A stretch of 64,000 nt of DNA, taken from Angiostrongylus vasorum. Lineage: Eukaryota > Nematoda > Chromadorea > Rhabditida > Metastrongylidae. Made by a program: the position numbers and the translations under genes. The stretch is from the NCBI GenBank assembly GCA_018806985.1, contig JADANN010000032.1:3307501-3371500 (forward strand), given 5' to 3'. Shown in pieces: positions 44,221 through 56,195 of the stretch. The notes below the pieces were generated by a model. That model searched no databases and was not told the DNA's origin. It saw nothing but the letters and a program-made list of their open reading frames with translations. Numbering within the stretch: position 1 is the first letter of the stretch; every line of letters begins with the position of its first letter.

Positions 44221-44939
44221 GATATGGAAAGCCGATAACATGGAACGAAAAGTGGGAAATCATCGAAAGAAAAAAGGCAGCTGGTTGACGTGACGGTGAT
44301 CGTATACGAATTATAAAACGGTAATCTTTCTTAAATTTCCCAGCAGCGATGAAGCATCTACCGCAAAGTTTAAATCCTCCTTCCTAGCCTTTAGACTACA
44401 GGAGCATTGTTAAGCCCATGTATTGCTTCATCTATTACTATCGTGACGTCAAATTGGTCCAAGGATCAGGATTTGAATATTATATTGCTTTAAACCGACC
44501 TAAAAGTTAATTTTAGGCGTGTAGTTGAAAAGAAGTGTTTTGTTAGTTCGAGAAACGTCCAAAGATCAAAGTAGAAGTAGCTGAGAGTCAGATGATGAAT
44601 GGGAAATTTTGAATAAGATCAAATGAGAAATGGAAGAATAAATACGATGTGCTAGGAACAATAACTGGTGAAAAGATTACCTCCAGCTTAGCAAAACGAA
44701 GCAGGAGTTGGACCAGTGTCATTGTTCTTCACCATTTTTTCTGCGCTTTTCCCAGAAATCTTTCTCGCTTGCTTTTTTTTCGACTTGTAAAGAATTCATT
44801 ATTGGTGATTTCTTCAGATGGAACCGCGAGACCGTTGCAAATTTTTGTCCGAAAGCTGCAAGCGTTGATCATTCCTTCAGCCCGCACTAGATGAAACAAA
44901 CGAAGCATTAGGTTATAGCCTGTTTCTCACGAAGGCGAT

Positions 44940-46015
44940 TAGAGATAGACCTCCACGAAATCGGCAACTATAACCCGATGCGACTGTAGTCTATCGTCTG
45001 CAGACTCTTCATCTCAGTCGTCTTAAGCGATATTGACAGAATCCTGGACGAGGACAACCATGTGGGCAAACACTGTTTCGAAGAGAATTCAATACGATGG
45101 ACCACATCCACACGATAACAAGGATCATTAGAGTACCTCGAGGGCTCAACAGACTGCTCTGTCTCACTTTCATTGATTTAAGGAAAGCCTTTGACCCAGC
45201 TGATATAGAAGCAGTCATGGAAACCTTGAATAGCAAGGGGGGTCCCTATTCGGTATATAAAGACTTTTCGTGTGTTATATAAAAATTCCACAGCCGAAAG
45301 ACATTACCATTCTTCAACGATATTAACATCGACTTTAAAAGAGCGGTTAGGCGAGGCGATACCACCTCGCCAATATTATTCACCGCCACCATTGAGAACG
45401 TCATGCAAACATTGGAATGGGACACCATGAGAGCGAAAATTGATGGCCGGTAATTACACTATTTTCATTTTTTCGGACGATATCGTTCTTATAAAATCAG
45501 GCAGAAGCCAAGTGGAAAATATGCTTTCCTAGTTTGATAACGCTTGCGGAAAGGTTGGTCTTCCACTAAATCTCACAAAAACCATGTTGACGAGCAAATG
45601 AAGTGGTTTCGTGTGCTTCATTCATGATCAAAGGAACAAATACCTTCTAATGCTGCAGTTACGTCTATCTGGCTGGGGAAGTCAACTGATGAAGCACTTA
45701 GCTCCGAAGCTAAGCAGAAAGAAACGAGCGGCTTGGGATGCTTTCAAGAACATGGAGGAAGTAGTGAAGGGGACAAAGAACACCCGAATGCATGCCCACC
45801 TTTTCGACTCAACGGTACTTCCTGCCCTAACGTATGCGTCAAAAACTTGGTCGCTGCGTAAGCAGGATGAAAGATCACTCAATGTTATTGAACGCGCAGT
45901 CGAAAGGACGATGCTAGGAGTATCCCGTTTTACACAAGTAAGGAAAGGGATCTGAAGCTCCTACCGTCGATTTACTGCCGCCCGTTCGAGTCGCTCGGTG
46001 ACTAATTCATCAGCA
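44940..46015 (+). mobile_element. RTE family B copy, degenerate
   Basis: In order the copy shows ILDEDN, MDHIHTITRIIR, LCLTFIDLRKAFDPADIEAV, FSDDIVLIKSGR (changed from the catalytic FADD) and RKKRAAWDAFKNMEEVVKGT. HLFDSTVLPALTYASKTWSL and VIERAVERTMLGVSRFTQV follow. After KGI the sequence jumps to the extreme 3' end (CGAGTCGCTCGGTGACTAAT), an internal deletion. Several frames are used. Confidence 0.85.
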
Positions 46016-47540
46016 GGTTAAATAGGTGATATGAAAGAAATCAGAAAGGAAACAAGTCAGTAACCGTACCACCTCATTTCCTACGCAGTATTCTTATAAA
46101 GAGTGAATTATTGGAATCCTGTTGGAGCTGTGCTCACTTCAAATCGTTCTTTTGTGTAGCGTGAAGCTAATGGAGGGTCCAATTGCTCCAAACGATGTCA
46201 TTGGAAGAAAACCGCGTCAAACGAGATCTATGATAAAAAAGTCAAAAAAAATGAAGCTGAACTGAAGCAGAACGCTTACATGGTTACCTTTGTTCTGCCC
46301 ATATTGACTTGTTCGTGACATATTTATCTCTATCTACCCATTTCGCTTCATCTTGGGATGGCACAGTTGACGGTACGTATTCTGATGACACGACAAGGTG
46401 GGAGAAGTTAATTCGATGGCCATCCACAACCACTCCAACGCCCTTGGAAGATTCTTCTAATCACTCAAAATGAAGTCTCGTTAGGAAGTTAGAGGCAAGC
46501 ACTTCTAAATCAGCAACAATTACCGTTTTCAAACTACAGTTCTCCAAATAATTCCAAATAATAATGCTCAATTTCACAGTAACTCCATTACAACAGGAGG
46601 ACCACAAGACGTTCGAAATTTGAAAAAAAACTGCTGTGATAACCTGCTCCTAACGAAAGCTGTTAGTTAGCAACTTTTAACTTTGAAAGTCAGCTTCCTC
46701 ATAAGTCTTTTTATCGAATGTTGCGTCAGTCCTTTTGTAATTGTTTATAAACTGCATTCTATAGATATTTGGGAATACAACTATCGATGCTGTATATCTC
46801 CGCTAATGAGCAGAAAATCAGTCATACTATGCAAATATAAGATATCTGGTATGAGAAGTGTAAGGGTTCAGTCACAATTATAAGCAAAGTTAGCATCAAA
46901 TCTCATTTCCATTTACAAAATCCGAATCTATAGCGCAACAGGTTCATCGCCTGCACTTCACATTAAGCTGCCCGCGAAAGGCTGTGCTTAACATTATCTG
47001 AGTGCTCGAAACTTCTTGCTGCAGTCAATGAGGATCTGCATATGACTAAACCTTTTCGACGTGAATTCTATCTGCAACGATATCAATCCGTACCTGACAC
47101 TAAGATAAAAGTTTCATCACACTCATAGGTAAGGTTTATTTGTTAAGATGATGCTGGACGATTTTTCGTCTGCTCTGTTCACTGACATGTTGAACATTAG
47201 TGAAAAGCGGTTTTCTCTAAGATCTGAAATAACGGTAACCAGGGTTTCCTACTTTTCAATACGTTCAGGGCCCTTGTTCAACTCTCTATCCCTACTAAGT
47301 CCCCCCATTGTTCTGGAGCTTCGAAATTGAAACCATATCTTCTACGACCAATTTGCTCCGTTTAATTCACAAAAAGTGGTGTCTGCATGGGGTGAATATA
47401 TAGGACACCCTAGTATGGCTTTCCTCGATTTCACATCTACCAGACCATTCAAGGCTATTTATGAAGCATATGAATAAAATCCTCAAGGCGCAGCCGAACT
47501 CACATGCAAATTTTAACACTTTCGTGGTGTGCGTCGGTGG
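46016..47540. other. Unassigned AT-rich DNA
   Basis: No gene, RNA or repeat recognised. Confidence 0.35.
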
Positions 47541-47593
47541 CTGTGTCGGTGTGTGTTTGTGTTTGTTTGCTTGTTTGTTTGTGTGTTTGTGTA
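47541..47593 (+). repeat. TG/TTTG-rich simple repeat
   Basis: Runs of GTGTGTTTGTGTTTGTTTGC alternate with TG dinucleotides. Open frames rich in Val/Cys on one strand and His/Thr on the other come from this composition. Confidence 0.8.
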
Positions 47594-47727
47594 GTTCGAC
47601 AGTGCAATAAAGTCGTATGTTCGTCGTTGATAGCATACACAGCCAGAGAAGTAGTCCATCTTTTTCTACGCTTGTTTTCAACCTGTTTACGGCAGCTGAA
47701 TAAATAGCAAATTTACATCAATATATA

Positions 47728-48245
47728 GAGGATAAAGGATAAAGCTCTCGGCGTTGATCAATCTCCGAGGGTGCGCCATGTATTCGACATCATTAAGCAT
47801 CGTTGGAGGGAATTGAACGCATAACTGGCCTTTACAATGACTCGCGGTAGCCTACCAGTGTATCTAGCTCGTGCTGCTGTCCTCCCAGACACTGGCACCG
47901 ATTACCGACCCCGGAGAGATGGAAGGCTTGGTGAGCCATGGGCGCTGGGATCGACTCCATTTGTGTATCAGAGGGCGCCTCCGACCACTGCACCACACGC
48001 GCGACTTAAAAAATGTCGACTTAAATTTGGAAACTTGTGTTCTTTGTTAGTCTTTAGCCTATGAAATGACTTGTGGGGAACTACCGATGTATCAACATCA
48101 TGTTTTTTCTTTTCCCAGACGAATCTGGTACCAATTTTCTGACCCCACAAGGACGGAACACTTGGTGAGCGTGAAGTGCAGGGTCGAACCAGTGACCGAT
48201 CCAGCAACGCTAATGTGGAGGTGAATTCTACACAACGAAATAGAG
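47728..48245 (-). mobile_element. Two SINE1 copies in tandem
   Basis: A near full copy (47728-48006) has the doubled tail GAGGATAAAGGATAAAGCTC and the head complement GACCACTGCACCACACGCGC. It is followed by a second copy lacking its 3' third (48058-48245, from GTGGGGAACTACCGATGTAT to the head complement). Both are on the minus strand. Confidence 0.75.
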
Positions 48246-49050
48246 ATGAAACTGAAAAATAAGAAAAAAGAAGAAGGAATATTAACGTAGGACTCACAGA
48301 CAAGAAACTTTAACGCTGTCCATTTTAAATTCATCAAGTCGAAACAAATAGAAATATTCGCAAGGATTTTTACTTACCGCACATTTACTGCATGGCTAAC
48401 AACAAAACGTGAAGCGTAGCAATGTAGATTCCTAGAATTATAGCCACCACCTGCGCTCATTCGATATTCGATCATGAATCGGGCGCGCTGAATCGATGGG
48501 GATTCAGTGGAAGAGACTGTGTGAAATTCAAATGGGATCCAGAAAAGCCATTGGCAGCAAAAAATTTCAAGGCGCAGATTGGTTGTGAGAGTTACTGCAT
48601 AAATGTGTCTCCCTTATGTTTTCATGTTTTCACGAAGGAGTGCAGTGAATGAAGCGAAAATGTGAATCATGAACGAGGCTTGCAGACAGATTTGTTGCGC
48701 AACAAGCCTTCCCTCAAGTTATCAAGCTACTCGTTTCGAAGATATGTAATCCTGTGAGGACATCTATAAAGAAGATCATATTCGACGAAAACGAACGAAG
48801 GACGATGAAGTATAGCTTATGCTGTTATAAGTTTAAGTTCATCTTCAACTCCACGGATCCACTACGCTCTTGTTGGTGAGCTGTACTTGAACTTTCCACG
48901 ACAGTAATCTGTCTAGTATATTACAAAAAAAGAAATCACAAAGCATCAAAAATCATCGATAAACAAGCAATATGGGAAGAATTTTTATCAGCACGGCGCA
49001 TAAACAATAGCTTACAATAATTTTATCTATTGGTTAACTTTTTTACACTG
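48246..49050. other. Unassigned DNA
   Basis: No supported gene or repeat. Confidence 0.35.
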
Positions 49051-49054
49051 CCTG

Positions 49055-49235
49055 TTAATATGTTTCACAGCAAGGTATTATGTGTGATACAACCACAGTA
49101 ATGCTGAGATATTTGCAAAACTTCGAACCGCAGGTGTCTGCGGTGGGGAACGAGCGCATCATTACCCTTAACTGGGGCTAACGCGTTCATCACCACACCA
49201 TGCGGGTCCTTCGTTTCGCCTGTCTCTCCACTGGA
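49055..49235 (-). mobile_element. SINE3 copy
   Basis: GCTGAGATATTTGCAAAACT, CGCAGGTGTCTGCGGTGGGG, GCGTTCATCACCACACCATG and TTCGTTTCGCCTGTCTCTC follow the reverse complement of the family. Confidence 0.75.
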
Positions 49236-49374
49236 GTCAGACGATTCAAGAGAAAGAGTACAATCACTATATTCGAATGTTTAACAACTAAGGAGAGCAA
49301 GAGCATTACTTTCGACACAATATTATACAGTTAGTTCGTTCTTAAGTGAAATATCCTAGCCGTCCAAAAACTAT

Positions 49375-49475
49375 TACGAAAAGAAGAAAGACATACATGC
49401 CGTCCAAAGAAGATGAAGACGTCGAAACGTTAGCCGAATAAAGCTTGTTATCAACCTCGTGTTAGCTCAATGATT
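49375..49475 (+). mobile_element. Penelope-like terminal motif
   Basis: GAAGATGAAGACGTCGAAAC encodes the acidic end (EDEDVETLAE, then TAA). It is followed by GCTTGTTATCAACCTCGTGT and TAGCTCAA. The same block occurs at 59475-59540. Confidence 0.5.
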
Positions 49476-51265
49476 TAAACAAGTGAAGACATACATACGT
49501 TAACTACTTCTTCGACACCAAAACAAATATTATTCCAGGGTTTCGAACCACAGGAAGAAAAAACTAAGAGAAAAAGCAAGAAAGTGAGAGAGGTGTGAGT
49601 TTTACATAATCAGTATCAGTCAGTACTAATCAGAATATATATCCCTATACAATGCATACGACATGCATATGCATGCGATTTGCAGTGGTCCAGCGTCATA
49701 ACGTAAGGTAACATCACATACTAGATGTGTTCGTAATCACATTAGCCAGCCCACAGATTTTATCATAATGTCAAAACAACTTCTAGATTACCATTGATGG
49801 GTGAAACCGGCCTACATACTGAAGTCGTCGTGCTCTGATCATAAACGACCGCGAACGATCGTTGAAATTTCCAATCATTTCGACTTCGTATTCATAACCT
49901 GAAATGAAGTAAACTAGGTGTAGCAACAGTGCTAATAATGACTAGCCTGCACACACAATAAACGAGTAGTTACCTATGGAGCAACAAAATACTCTGAAAC
50001 TGACGAGAAGTTAGCACGAGAAAGGACAACGGAACAAACTAATCGTTTCCTCCACCTTAGCTAACGTAGTAAATACATGAGTATTACCAAGAATCCCTTG
50101 CTTATTGCAGAGAATGAAAAATGAGACGTTTCTGCTTTGGGGATATTCCGGACCGCGCGCATTGATTTCAATGCGCATGGAAGCTGTCGAAAATTAAATG
50201 ACGCTACATGTTACGGCCAGTAAAAATTGAACTCGCCGAAAATGTCAATAGCATAAGCGTCGACTGCGGGTAATTTGAACCCTCCTGAGTTACCTTTCCA
50301 TTTCAACATCTTTTGTAACTACATGTTCAAGCAATATCCAATGGAAAGTAACCTCTAATAAGCGACAGATGAAAACTAAATTAATCACTGGCAGTGCGAA
50401 GCAAAGTCCACATTTCAAAATTTGTCTTCATGTTGCATGGAACCCTAACTATTGCAACAGGCAATTTGGTCTAACTTCAAACAGATCTCTTGAACAACTG
50501 CACTAACAAGTAGCATCGCTAATCTTCGAAATAATGTTAAACGCCCTTTAATTGGAAAGCGGCGCCTTCTTCGCGTTTCCAACTTGCTAACCGGCACTGA
50601 GAGCAAAGTTCGTGTACCACCGCGGAGAACCCGCGGTAAATGAAGTGATTTTTTGGACGCAATGCGCCTAAAACGCACCCATACATTTTTAATCACAGCC
50701 ATTTCATGGTTAACATGGTATTTGTTCATGGTGAGAACAAAAAATCACAACTGAGTAACAGCGCAGTGTCCAAAACCCACATGAAAACTCCCTAAAACCT
50801 TCTTCATTTCCGCAGCGTTCATTATTCTGAACTTAAGGTCAGACAACGTTGAATGCCTTCCCATTTTCCTAGCTCTAAGGAAAAAGGGTATCGAAAGAAC
50901 TTTTAAAGCGGAGGAACAAGAACGACTTCAAAGTTTAGCCAAAACTTCTCTACTGGTGAAAACAATCTCTTCGAGAACTGATAAAACTGAGCCAAACATA
51001 CCTTCTGGGTTGAACACTGCTCTCAGTGCACTGAAAGCTAACCAAATGCGCACGTTCCGAAATGGAATGAAGCATCACTATGAAGGAGTCGTCTGCTTCC
51101 CTCATGAAACTTAGTGCAGCACAATTAACTAAAGTGTGGGAAAAACTGGTCAAGAAAATTGCAAAATCCACAAATTCTATTATAATCCACTTTAGTTCAC
51201 AACAATACGCGTTGATATATAAAATGATCCAAAATGTTTCCACTTGTTTCTACCTGAAACAACAT
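49476..51265. other. Unassigned DNA
   Basis: Nothing firm. A minus-strand open stretch near 50729-50445 holds a basic segment (KLETRRRRRFPIKGRL) without a recognised family. Confidence 0.3.
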
Positions 51266-51267
51266 AT

Positions 51268-52100
51268 AGTTGTGACTACGGGTCCTCTCAGCAGGCCAAT
51301 GCACCAGGTTGTGGTGGGGACGCCAGCATGGCCACGTGTGTGTGGTTCTGCCACGCGGGACTTCCTGGTTTGTATCGATTGACCAGCCTCAAACTTGGCA
51401 ATTGAACGTTTATATGCATAATAACATTACAACATTAATAAGACGAAAAAAAAACAAAATGATAACGACAGCAAAATAGGGCCACAAAATAATGCAAGTC
51501 AAAGCTTATGAGACGCTACAGCTGCTACTAAGGTGAGGCTACTGAGGGATAATGATGTTAGAGTATTACTAGGACATTAATGCAACGATAATTACAACCG
51601 TAACTACATCACAATGTAATGACCGGACAGCCATGGGTGATGGCACGCGCACGCCATCTGTGGCCGGTGTGGTGGCTGAGACAGTGCGCTGGGCGCAGGC
51701 GGACAGAGTGAGTGAAACAGAGGGAACAAAGTACAGCTAACCTGGGCGGTAGCCGCAAGGTCATACAGATCATTGTTGGACCGGATCAATGGATCACTGA
51801 GCAACCAGATAAGGAGGAGGCAATCAACAGGTATGTACCTAGGCCGTTGCACGACGATACGATCAATGCACATCAATGAAGTGTTCAATAAGGGGCTACG
51901 TCTATAACTGCTTAGCGGGTGCGGAACAGGCGACGTTAGGTGCAATGACGCTATGCCCGCTCCGAGAAATTTTGCACTGGTGGGTGTAACCACAGGTGAT
52001 TATGTGATATATGGACTTGGGCCAGGAGGGTCATAGTGCATGAACATGCTATGCCGACCAACGGCCCTACACGCCACAGCGTGTACAATGGGAATAAGGA
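51268..52100 (-). repeat. LTR-like repeat, copy 1
   Basis: It matches 54690-55440 in the opposite orientation. Shared blocks include TGCCACGCGGGACTT, CTCAAACTTGG, TTATTAATGTTGTA, CACACCGGCC and GGCCGTTGGTCGGC with its mirror in the partner. A T-rich stretch and AATTAAAC/ATTAAAG before a conserved end suggest a transcript 3' end, as in a solo LTR, but no TG...CA ends or primer site were established. Confidence 0.5.
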
Positions 52101-52204
52101 AGGTTACGTTCCCACCAGTGGCGGATCGGGCAGAACGCCCATGGGAAAGCCTCGTCTCGCTATCTTCACGTTAGCGCTATGACAGCTGAGAGTTCGAAAG
52201 TCAA

Positions 52205-52745
52205 AAAGAGACGTCTGTTGCGAAATATAACTTTCATAATGCTGAGATATTTGCAAAACTCCGGACCGCAGGTGTCTGCGGTGGAGAACGAACGCGCTAT
52301 TGTCCTTTCCGGGGAGTAACGCGTTCACCACCACACCATGCGTGTCCTTCGTTTCGCCTGTCTCTCAGCTAGTTCTATCGATCCTTTGCCATCAGCAATC
52401 ACCCGTCAACAGGGATTGATCTGGGGAGTTCAAATCGGCATTGAACCCTGTTTAGCTGAGACTATAGTTATAATCACAATCTTAACCTCTTTATTTACTG
52501 CCTATTCTTTTTAATGGCAGGGTATGCCATCAGCAAGTGATCGATAGAACTAGCTGAGAGACAGGCGAAACGAAGGACACGCATGGTGTGGTGGTGAACG
52601 CGTTACTCCCCGGAAAGGGACAACAGCGCGTTCGTTCCCAACCGGAAACACCTGCGCTCCGGAGTTTTGCAAATATCTCAGCATTATGAAAGTTATATTT
52701 CGCAACCTACCCTGCCATTAAAAAGAATCGGCAGTAAATAAAAAA
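52205..52745. mobile_element. SINE3 inverted pair, near-identical arms
   Basis: The left arm (52217-52385, minus) and right arm (52535-52715, plus) are almost the same sequence. They even share the family-rare CGTGTCC in place of CGGGTCC and the CTATCGATC end. The loop holds the leader (GGGATTGATCTGGGGAGTTC) and a tail fragment. The transcript would form a hairpin of about 165 bp. Confidence 0.85.
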
Positions 52746-52750
52746 GGTTA

Positions 52751-53925
52751 AGAGAAGTCTGTCTCCAGAAACACTCGAGCTGATACGCCAGCGTGGAATC
52801 GTACGAGCTGCAGACAACCGCGAACTAACGTCCGAACTTGCAATACAATGCAGACAGACGATAAAAGAAGATCTTAGAGAGAGAAAAGCAGCAGTAATGG
52901 TCGAAGCTGCAAAGGCTGGGAAAAGCATTCGCAAAGACCACCGAAGCTTCGCCAATTACAAGACCAGGATGATTGCAATCCGACGCCCAGACGGAACAGT
53001 TACAGCGTCCAGAAAGGCAATGGAGAAAATCATTCACGAATAATACTCAGATTTCTTGGATAGCCACGTCCACGTTCCGCCATATGAAATAAAGGAGGAT
53101 GGATATGTTGTACCACCGGTTCTTCCTTCCGAAATCCGACATGCCATTTCGTCGATGAAAAAATGGAACAGCACCAGGTCCGGAGAGGATAAGACCAGAA
53201 CACCTGAAGAACCTTCCACCAGTACTCGTGAACACATTGGCTCGGCTCTTCACACGTTACCTGTCTGAATGCAAGGTCCCTACTCAATGGAAGCCAGTGC
53301 TAATGTTCAAGAAACGTGACCTCCACGAAATCGGCAACAATCGCCCAATTTGCTTGTTGTCTGTCGTCTACAAACTTTTTCACTCAAGTCATCCTAAACA
53401 GGATTGACAGAACATTAGACGAAGGACAGCCATGTGAGCAAGCAGGGTTTCGAAAAGGATTGATTACGATGGACCACATCCACTCGATAACAAGGCTCAC
53501 TGAAGTATCGCCAGAGTACTAAAGACCGCTCTGTGCCACTTTCATCGATTTACAAAGGCCTTTGATCCAATTGAGATAGAAGCAGTCATGGAAGCCCTTG
53601 ATAGTCAAGGAGTCCCTATTCCGTACACAGAGATTCTTGGTGAGCAAGAACTTCAGAATGAAAATATCACCACTCTACGACAATATTAACATCGACATCA
53701 AAAGAGTGGTTAGACAAGGCGATACCATCTCGCCAAAATTATTTACCGCCACCCTCCAAAACGTCATGCGAACATTGAAATGGGCGGTTACATCATCCTC
53801 GTTTTGCTGATGAGATCGTCCCTTATAACATCAAACATTAGCCAAGCGGATCGTATGCTTGCCGACTTTGATAAAGCCTGTGGAATGATTGGTCCTCGAC
53901 TACTGACTGGTTTCTTGTATAGCAG
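52751..53925 (+). mobile_element. RTE family B copy, left part
   Basis: It starts right after a SINE3 with an open connector. This holds AADNRELTSELAIQCRQTIK, KAAVMVEAAKAGKSIRKDHR and VPPYEIKEDGYVVPPVLPSE. The reverse transcriptase follows with [52 protein letters not shown] and ADFDKACGMIG. The frame is broken by shifts and by TAA after SPEY. The copy is interrupted at about 53925 and appears to resume at 55495. Confidence 0.8.
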
Positions 53926-55468
53926 CTATTCCCAGAATAGTTTCTATTTTTCTTCTATATCTATTTCTATCTTTGTATGACTGTATGTTTCGGAAATAAG
54001 TGTCATATCCGTTTTCACAAGTTACCTAGCAAATGTCGTAGAACGTAAATATCTTGATCCCATCCTGAGGAACTTTGATCGCTGTAAAAGTATTGTTATG
54101 CAAACCTATTCTTAGAATCTGAACTTGTTGTTTGTTATTACTGTCCAAAAGTTATCGTGCGTACAATAACAAGATGAGAATGAGGATGCTGGCGAGAGAA
54201 GTCGTCTGCCAGCTGACCATAGGATTTTTGAGAGATATGGAGAGGTAGCCGACGGATGTTTTTCGGTAATGATGCTGGACCTGTGCCAAATACCGCCTTC
54301 TCCGGAAGCATATAAATAGCTTCGTGAATTGTTATCGGGGGGACCCCCCTGTCAAGGCTCGTTCGCTTCTTAGATCGGTGCCGTATTGATCTCGTGTGTC
54401 ACCAATGTAGATTATCGCAGTTGTTAAGTAATACTGCACATAGTCATTACTGGACATTGGACTCATCATATCAATATTGAATGACAGTTGCAAATTGTAC
54501 GTTAACTTCGCATCATCGTCACTACGTCACGTTTCCCACCAGCTCAATGTATCGTCATCATCATCCTGATCCTCATCCTAGTGTCACTGTTCATTGTTTA
54601 TCAATTGATCTGCGGTGCGTTGTCAGTAGCGGCGGCTATACTAAAATGCGTTCTGTCTGCAACGCCATCGGTGGCATGTACCATTCCTCCCACACGGTAT
54701 GCCATGCGTACAAGGCCGCTGAGCGGCCAACTTATGCTGTGTATTCTGTTAAGCCGCTATAGGCTTATCAGTTTCCAGCCATTTTCATAGTGGCCCTTGA
54801 CTCTTAGGCAATGGTGGGCACCCATCGATGCTCAAACTTCACGTTGCTTATATAGCGTTATTAGCGTTATCCACGACCAGCCGCCTGACTGTGTTCCGTA
54901 GATGACTCATCACTTACTGTCCTCATTGATCCACTAAAATGCACCTCATCGCTATAATGTTGAAATCTTAGCTCAGCCGGAAATACGGCCCGTCTGTATC
55001 CCTCTCCGCCTCAGCATACTGTCTCCCTCTCCGCCTCAGCATACTGTCTCCCTCTCCGCCTCAGCATACTGTCTGCCTCAGCCGCCGCGCCGGCCGCGGA
55101 TAGACGCGACGCGGCATCGCTCACGGCTAACCAACGGTTACTTCTTCGTAATTATTCATTATTATTGTTAACGTAATTGTGTTAATTACTTATTAATGGT
55201 ATAGTAATATTCGAATGCCATTATCTCGTTGTTAGCCCCACTTCACTACTGGCCTTAGCACCTCATAGCTTTAAATCACGTCATTCCTCTACCATTACTT
55301 CTCCATCGTTACTACTATGTTATTAATGTTGTACTTGTGTATTAAAGGTTTAATTACCCAAGTTTGAGATGTTGCTCTGTGACAACTACGAAAAGTCCCG
55401 CGTGGCGTCTTCTCACGAAGTCGAGCATTTTGCTAAAAGCTAGTGAATTTCGGTGCCGAGTACTGACT
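53901..55468 (+). mobile_element. Insertion inside RTE-B carrying LTR-like repeat copy 2
   Basis: TACTGACT occurs at 53901-53908 and again at 55461-55468, around 1.55 kb that other RTE-B copies lack. Its right half (54690-55440) is the inverted partner of 51268-52100. The left half (53909-54690) has no recognised partner and no coding motif. Short sequences on the two sides partly overlap in RTE terms (TCCTCGAC versus TCTTCCACTAG), so two independent RTE fragments remain possible. Confidence 0.45.
54996..55070 (+). repeat. 25-bp tandem repeat, three units
   Basis: Three head-to-tail units of the type CCCTCTCCGCCTCAGCATAC, nearly identical. They lie within the LTR-like repeat and are absent from its partner copy at 51.6 kb. 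Confidence 0.95.
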
Positions 55469-55494
55469 CGAAGGCCTATCTTCCACTAGCAGCT

Positions 55495-56195
55495 ACAATA
55501 TCTTGTGCCCTATTCACGCTCAACGGAATGAATATCTCCGAATGCTCCAGTTATGTCTTTCTAGGTCGGGAAATCAATATGATGAACGACTCAGCTCCAA
55601 AGCTGAGCGGAAGGAAACGAGCGGTTCGAGGAGCTTTCAAGAGCATCGAGGGTGTGGTGAAGAGGACAAGGAACACTTGACTCCGTGCCCACCTTTTTGA
55701 CGCAACGTTACTTGCTGCTCTAACGTATGCGTCAGAAACCTGGTCGCTGCGTAAGCAGGATGGAAGATCACTCAGCGTTATCGAACGAGCAGTCGAAAGG
55801 ACGACGCTAGGAGTGTCCCGTTTCACACAAGTAAGGGATGGAATCCGAAGCTCCGACCTGCATCAACGATCAAAAATCAAAGATGCCGTTCTCTACGCCA
55901 AACAGTCGAAGATAAGATGGGCCGGATGCGTAATGCGTATGAATGACAACCGATGGACAAGAGACGTTAGTGACTGGATTCCTCGGGATATCAAACGCAC
56001 TGCAGGAAGACCACCACTTCATGGTCAGAGTTCTTCACGAAGAGCCTTGAAGAAAGATCTGATGCTTAAAGAGTCCCTAGAACGAGCAGATCCCACTGGG
56101 CTATTCTTGCACGAGACAGAGAGAAATGGAAGATTTACTGGCGCCCGCTCGAGTCACTCGACGATGAGCGGTACTACAGGTGATACAGGTGATAA
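55495..56195 (+). mobile_element. RTE family B copy, right part to 3' end
   Basis: NGMNISECSSYVFLGREINM, RKRAVRGAFKSIEGVVKRTR, SVIERAVERTTLGVSRFTQV and RSKIKDAVLYAKQSKIRWAG occur in order. MRMNDNRWTRDVSDWIPRD and KRTAGRPPLHGQ complete the C-terminal region. The end reads GGTACTACAGGTGATACAGG and TGATAAAG, a short-repeat RTE terminus. From 55813 one frame stays open for 136 codons, so this is the best-preserved RTE-B C-terminus here. Confidence 0.85.

Noticed and set aside
51604..51993. A 129-codon minus-strand open frame.
   Set aside because: It lies wholly within the LTR-like repeat, and the homologous copy at 54.7-55.4 kb does not keep the frame.
54481..54762. A 93-codon open frame rich in His and Pro.
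   Set aside because: It lies in the insertion carrying the LTR-like repeat, has no recognisable motif, and its partner repeat does not preserve the frame.
54996..55070. A CRISPR-like array.
   Set aside because: The three 25-bp units are directly adjacent with no spacers, and the DNA is eukaryotic.
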